Positions 5,580-7,504 of a stretch of DNA of 7,504 nucleotides are shown here, in pieces (position 1 is the stretch's first letter; the number at the start of each line of letters is the position of its first letter). The notes under the pieces were generated by a model, which had not been told where the DNA came from, searched no databases, and saw nothing but the letters and a program-made list of their open reading frames with translations. The position numbers and the translations under genes are program-made. The DNA is from Flavobacteriales bacterium UBA4660 (GTDB lineage Bacteria; Bacteroidota; Bacteroidia; Flavobacteriales_D; Sanyastnellaceae), in NCBI GenBank assembly GCA_002405435.1, contig DHLU01000153.1:483-7986 (forward strand), given 5' to 3'.

Positions 5580-6797
5580 GCACCTTTTGACCTGAACCAG
5601 GTGCGCAGGGATTTTCCGATACTGGGTGAACAGGTGAATGGTAAACCTCTGGTGTGGTTTGATAATGCGGCAACCACGCAAAAGCCCAACCGGGTTATTG
5701 ACCGGTTGAGTGCTTTCTACCGCCATGAAAACTCCAACATCCACCGTGCGGCGCACGAGCTGGCGGCCAGGGCTACCGATGCCTACGAGGAAGCCCGAGG
5801 CAAGGTGCAGCACTTTATACGGGCGGCCTCACCCAATGAGATTGTTTTTGTCAGAGGAACTACGGAAGCCATCAACCTCGTGGCCAATACCTGGGCAGAA
5901 AAGTTCTTACGAGCAGGCGATGAAATCGTGTTGTCGCATCTTGAACACCACGCCAACATCGTGCCCTGGCAGCAGTTGGCCAGCCGCAAGGGGCTGCTGC
6001 TTCGTGTGATTCCTGTCGACGACCAGGGCCAGATCATGCTCGATCAGTATGCGCATTTACTGAACAACCGCACGAAACTGGTCGCCTTCTCTCAGGTAAG
6101 CAATGCCCTGGGTACGGTAACGCCAGCAAAAATTATGGTTGACATGGCGCATGCCGCCGGTGCCAGGGTGCTGGTAGATGGTGCCCAGTCCGTCTCACAC
6201 ATGACTACAGATGTGCAATACCTCGACGCAGACTGGTTTGTTTTTTCTGGCCACAAGGTTTTCGGCCCTACCGGTATCGGGGTGCTTTACGGCAAGGAGG
6301 CATTGCTCAATGAAGCACCTCCATGGCAGGGAGGGGGCAATATGATTCGCGACGTCACCTTTCAGCATACTGAATACCACGCGGCACCGTCACGCTTCGA
6401 GGCGGGTACGGGCAACATCGCGGATGCAGTGGGACTGGGTGCTGCACTCGACTATGTCAGCGTGCTGGGAATGGAAAATATTCATGCGTACGAGCACGCA
6501 CTATTGCAATATGCCACCCATTTTATGACGCAGGTGCCCGGGCTTCGTTTGATTGGGACAGCTCCTGACAAGGCCAGCGTATTATCTTTTGTACTTGAAG
6601 GTTATTCGACCGAAGAAGTCGGGTCAGCCCTCAATCTGGAGGGTATTGCAGTGCGGTCAGGCCATCATTGTGCACAACCCATATTGCGCCGTTTCGGACT
6701 TGAGTCAACTGTTCGTCCGTCACTGGCCTTTTACAATACGAGCAACGAGGTTGATCTCATGGTAGCAGTGCTGTGGTCACTTGCGTCAAAACGCTGA
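4821..6797 (+). CDS. Family 2A encapsulin cargo: SufS-like cysteine desulfurase with N-terminal loading extension
   Basis: A 658-residue PLP enzyme that converts L-cysteine to L-alanine and leaves a persulfide on its active-site cysteine. Residues from about 256 to 658 are a complete type II (SufS/CsdA) desulfurase: FDLNQVRRDFPIL, then FDNAATTQKP (280-289), EHHANIVPWQ (375-384; PLP-stacking His), N428, DGAQ (453-456), the PLP lysine K479 in SGHKVFGPTGIG, RFEAGTGN (525-532), catalytic C617 in RSGHHCAQP, and R632, the likely substrate-carboxylate Arg. The usual TxRASFxxYNT motif reads TVRPSLAFYNT here. Residues 1-253 are rich in Pro, Ala, Gly and Ser and mark Family 2A cargo; ordinary SufS is only about 400-410 residues. 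GGAG at 4814-4817 may help initiation at ATG 4821. The shell gene lies 23 bases upstream. No SufE/SufU acceptor, serine acetyltransferase or rhodanese is in the window, so the fate of the sulfur is open. Confidence 0.97.
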   Translation: MNTEDFPALPDEKWLTRLANEFFAFVPGEARTPRAHVPSDSGAPLPGVPGDVNGISALSRPGASPSYSVQPNPFNLRQPPAALPDPHYAGAGRVPQSVAGSAAAASGYSVTEHGRLAGVDAIYRDPLLFPSDPVAAGEAVSKLIPSVSSPAGAGIITEGFMRAVPGVYHGYLPAADPGGIAPVVSGGPRAYAASPSVVSAQPRLTAADSGAVAREAESFNFLHESVLANAGQSGADMFAGALLKQGLQPSKVHAPFDLNQVRRDFPILGEQVNGKPLVWFDNAATTQKPNRVIDRLSAFYRHENSNIHRAAHELAARATDAYEEARGKVQHFIRAASPNEIVFVRGTTEAINLVANTWAEKFLRAGDEIVLSHLEHHANIVPWQQLASRKGLLLRVIPVDDQGQIMLDQYAHLLNNRTKLVAFSQVSNALGTVTPAKIMVDMAHAAGARVLVDGAQSVSHMTTDVQYLDADWFVFSGHKVFGPTGIGVLYGKEALLNEAPPWQGGGNMIRDVTFQHTEYHAAPSRFEAGTGNIADAVGLGAALDYVSVLGMENIHAYEHALLQYATHFMTQVPGLRLIGTAPDKASVLSFVLEGYSTEEVGSALNLEGIAVRSGHHCAQPILRRFGLESTVRPSLAFYNTSNEVDLMVAVLWSLASKR

Positions 6798-6809
6798 ATT
6801 TGCTTTCGC

Positions 6810-6819
6810 TGAGGGTTGG
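6810..6819. repeat. Right copy of 10-bp direct repeat flanking the plus-strand cassette
   Basis: TGAGGGTTGG, identical and co-oriented with 494-503, lies in the 49-bp convergent spacer (6798-6846) between the desulfurase stop and the kinase stop. Bases next to the two copies differ on both sides, so the identity is exactly 10 bp. I see no clear intrinsic terminator for either convergent gene in this spacer. Confidence 0.4.
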
Positions 6820-6846
6820 CCGGTGCCTTTTCTTCCAGCGGATGAT

Positions 6847-7504
6847 TCAGGCGGCAGTCGAAGTTATGGGTATCCGCACAGCCGCCACGGTACCCTTGTC
6901 CGGTGAAGGCTGCCAGCTGATTTCACCTTTCAGGGTGGTTATCCTGCTGGTGATATTGAGCATGCCGATGCCCTCCTTCTTCCCGGCACTGCCCAATCCG
7001 CAGCCGTTGTCTTCCACCACAAGTATGAGCCGCTCTTGGTTGGTATACAGTTGCACCGATACTTCGGTAGCTGCACTGTGCCTGATGATATTGCTGACCA
7101 GTTCCTGAAATACGCGGTATACGCCGAGTTCGACACGTTCGGGAAAACGCCGGTCTTCCACCCGGAAGTGCTCGAGGCGAAAGGTGATGCCTGAGGCGCT
7201 AAGACTTTTTTCGAGCACGTCTTCAATGGCCGGCAGCAAGCCATTTTCCTCCAGCGTACGCGGCATCATCTGGTGGCTGAGCGTGCGCACATCGGCTGCG
7301 GTTTCATCCAGTGCTGTGGTCAGTTGATGGAGTGCCTTTTTTTCTTCAGCCGGGTGTTCAGCTAGTGCTTCCTTCAGGCTTTCCCAGCGCAATTTCAGGG
7401 CACCCAGTTGCTGGCCAATGCCGTCGTGCAGGTCGCGGGCAATACGCTTGCGCTCTTGTTCTGCCGCCTCAATTACCGCCAGCAGTCCAGCCTCCCTTTC
7501 TCGG
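6847..7504 (-). CDS. NarL-family sensor histidine kinase (HisKA_3 + HATPase_c), N-terminus beyond the window
   Basis: The C-terminal 218 residues of a sensor kinase read without interruption from the right edge to a TGA at 6847-6849. Counting from the first visible codon, ERKRIARDLHDGIGQQLGALKL (17-38) is the HisKA_3 H-box with phosphoacceptor H26, followed by the second dimerisation helix with LSHQMMP (75-81). The HATPase_c domain has the N-box ELVSNIIRHS (134-143, N138), the G1 box VEDNGCGL (163-170) and the G2 box GIGMLNITSRI (178-188), ending GTVAAVRIPI. The true start and sensor part are off the window; an internal TTG at 7392 would cut off the H-box and is not the start. This kinase class normally pairs with a NarL-type regulator directly downstream. 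Such a regulator is at 492-1 on the same strand, but beyond the 6-kb plus-strand block. The stimulus is unknown. The gene converges on the desulfurase with a 49-bp spacer. Confidence 0.95.
   Translation of the reverse strand, partial: REREAGLLAVIEAAEQERKRIARDLHDGIGQQLGALKLRWESLKEALAEHPAEEKKALHQLTTALDETAADVRTLSHQMMPRTLEENGLLPAIEDVLEKSLSASGITFRLEHFRVEDRRFPERVELGVYRVFQELVSNIIRHSAATEVSVQLYTNQERLILVVEDNGCGLGSAGKKEGIGMLNITSRITTLKGEISWQPSPDKGTVAAVRIPITSTAA

Noticed and set aside
6798..6846. Intrinsic terminator between the convergent desulfurase and kinase genes
   Set aside because: GGC..GCC before TTTTCTT (about 6818-6836) gives only a 3-bp stem; too weak to call on either strand.
6847..7392. Reading the kinase as a 181-residue protein starting at the internal TTG at 7392
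   Set aside because: The frame stays open to the window edge and encodes the H-box (RDLHDGIGQQL) upstream of that TTG, so the gene is longer and truncated by the window.
1..7504. CRISPR array, tRNA/rRNA genes, insertion sequence or integrase
   Set aside because: No spaced direct repeats, no cloverleaf-like or rRNA sequence and no transposase or recombinase reading frame were seen; nearly all of the window is accounted for by the six genes listed.

Overview
The window looks like a chromosomal segment from a member of the Bacteroidota with moderately high G+C. The evidence is Bacteroidota-type promoter elements (TAnnTTTG), AT-rich leaders without clear Shine-Dalgarno sites, and a TonB-dependent receptor with an N-terminal carboxypeptidase-regulatory-like domain. 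I cannot name a species.

Layout, left to right. (1) 1-492, minus strand: a NarL-type response regulator, cut by the window edge inside its LuxR-type HTH. (2) 493-650: a divergent regulatory region with oppositely directed TAACTTTG elements and a strong dyad. (3) 651-1070, plus strand: an Rrf2-family regulator with a four-cysteine cluster. (4) 1071-1160: a promoter carrying a 19-bp near-perfect palindrome. (5) 1161-3716: a TonB-dependent outer-membrane receptor. (6) 3717-3879: a spacer with GC hairpins, then an AT-rich leader. (7) 3880-4797: a Family 2A (SrpI-like) encapsulin shell protein. (8) 4821-6797: a SufS-like cysteine desulfurase with a disordered N-terminal extension of about 253 residues, the hallmark of Family 2A encapsulin cargo. 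(9) 6847-7504, minus strand: a NarL-family (HisKA_3/HATPase_c) sensor kinase, cut by the window edge before its N-terminus.

The centre of interest is the shell-plus-cargo pair. It should build a protein nanocompartment that encloses a PLP-dependent cysteine desulfurase, so that sulfur taken from L-cysteine is released or stored inside a protein shell. An Rrf2 regulator (a family that often senses Fe-S, cysteine or redox state) and a TonB-dependent receptor lie upstream on the same strand. This suggests a sulfur-responsive module that couples outer-membrane uptake to encapsulated sulfur mobilisation or storage. The shell/cargo pairing is established for the family; the link to the receptor and to Rrf2 is inferred from position and from the palindrome.

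The four-gene plus-strand block sits exactly between a histidine kinase and a response regulator that are both on the minus strand in kinase-to-regulator order. It is bracketed by a 10-bp direct repeat (494-503 and 6810-6819). The simplest reading is that the encapsulin cassette was inserted between the genes of a two-component pair, although no mobility gene is visible.
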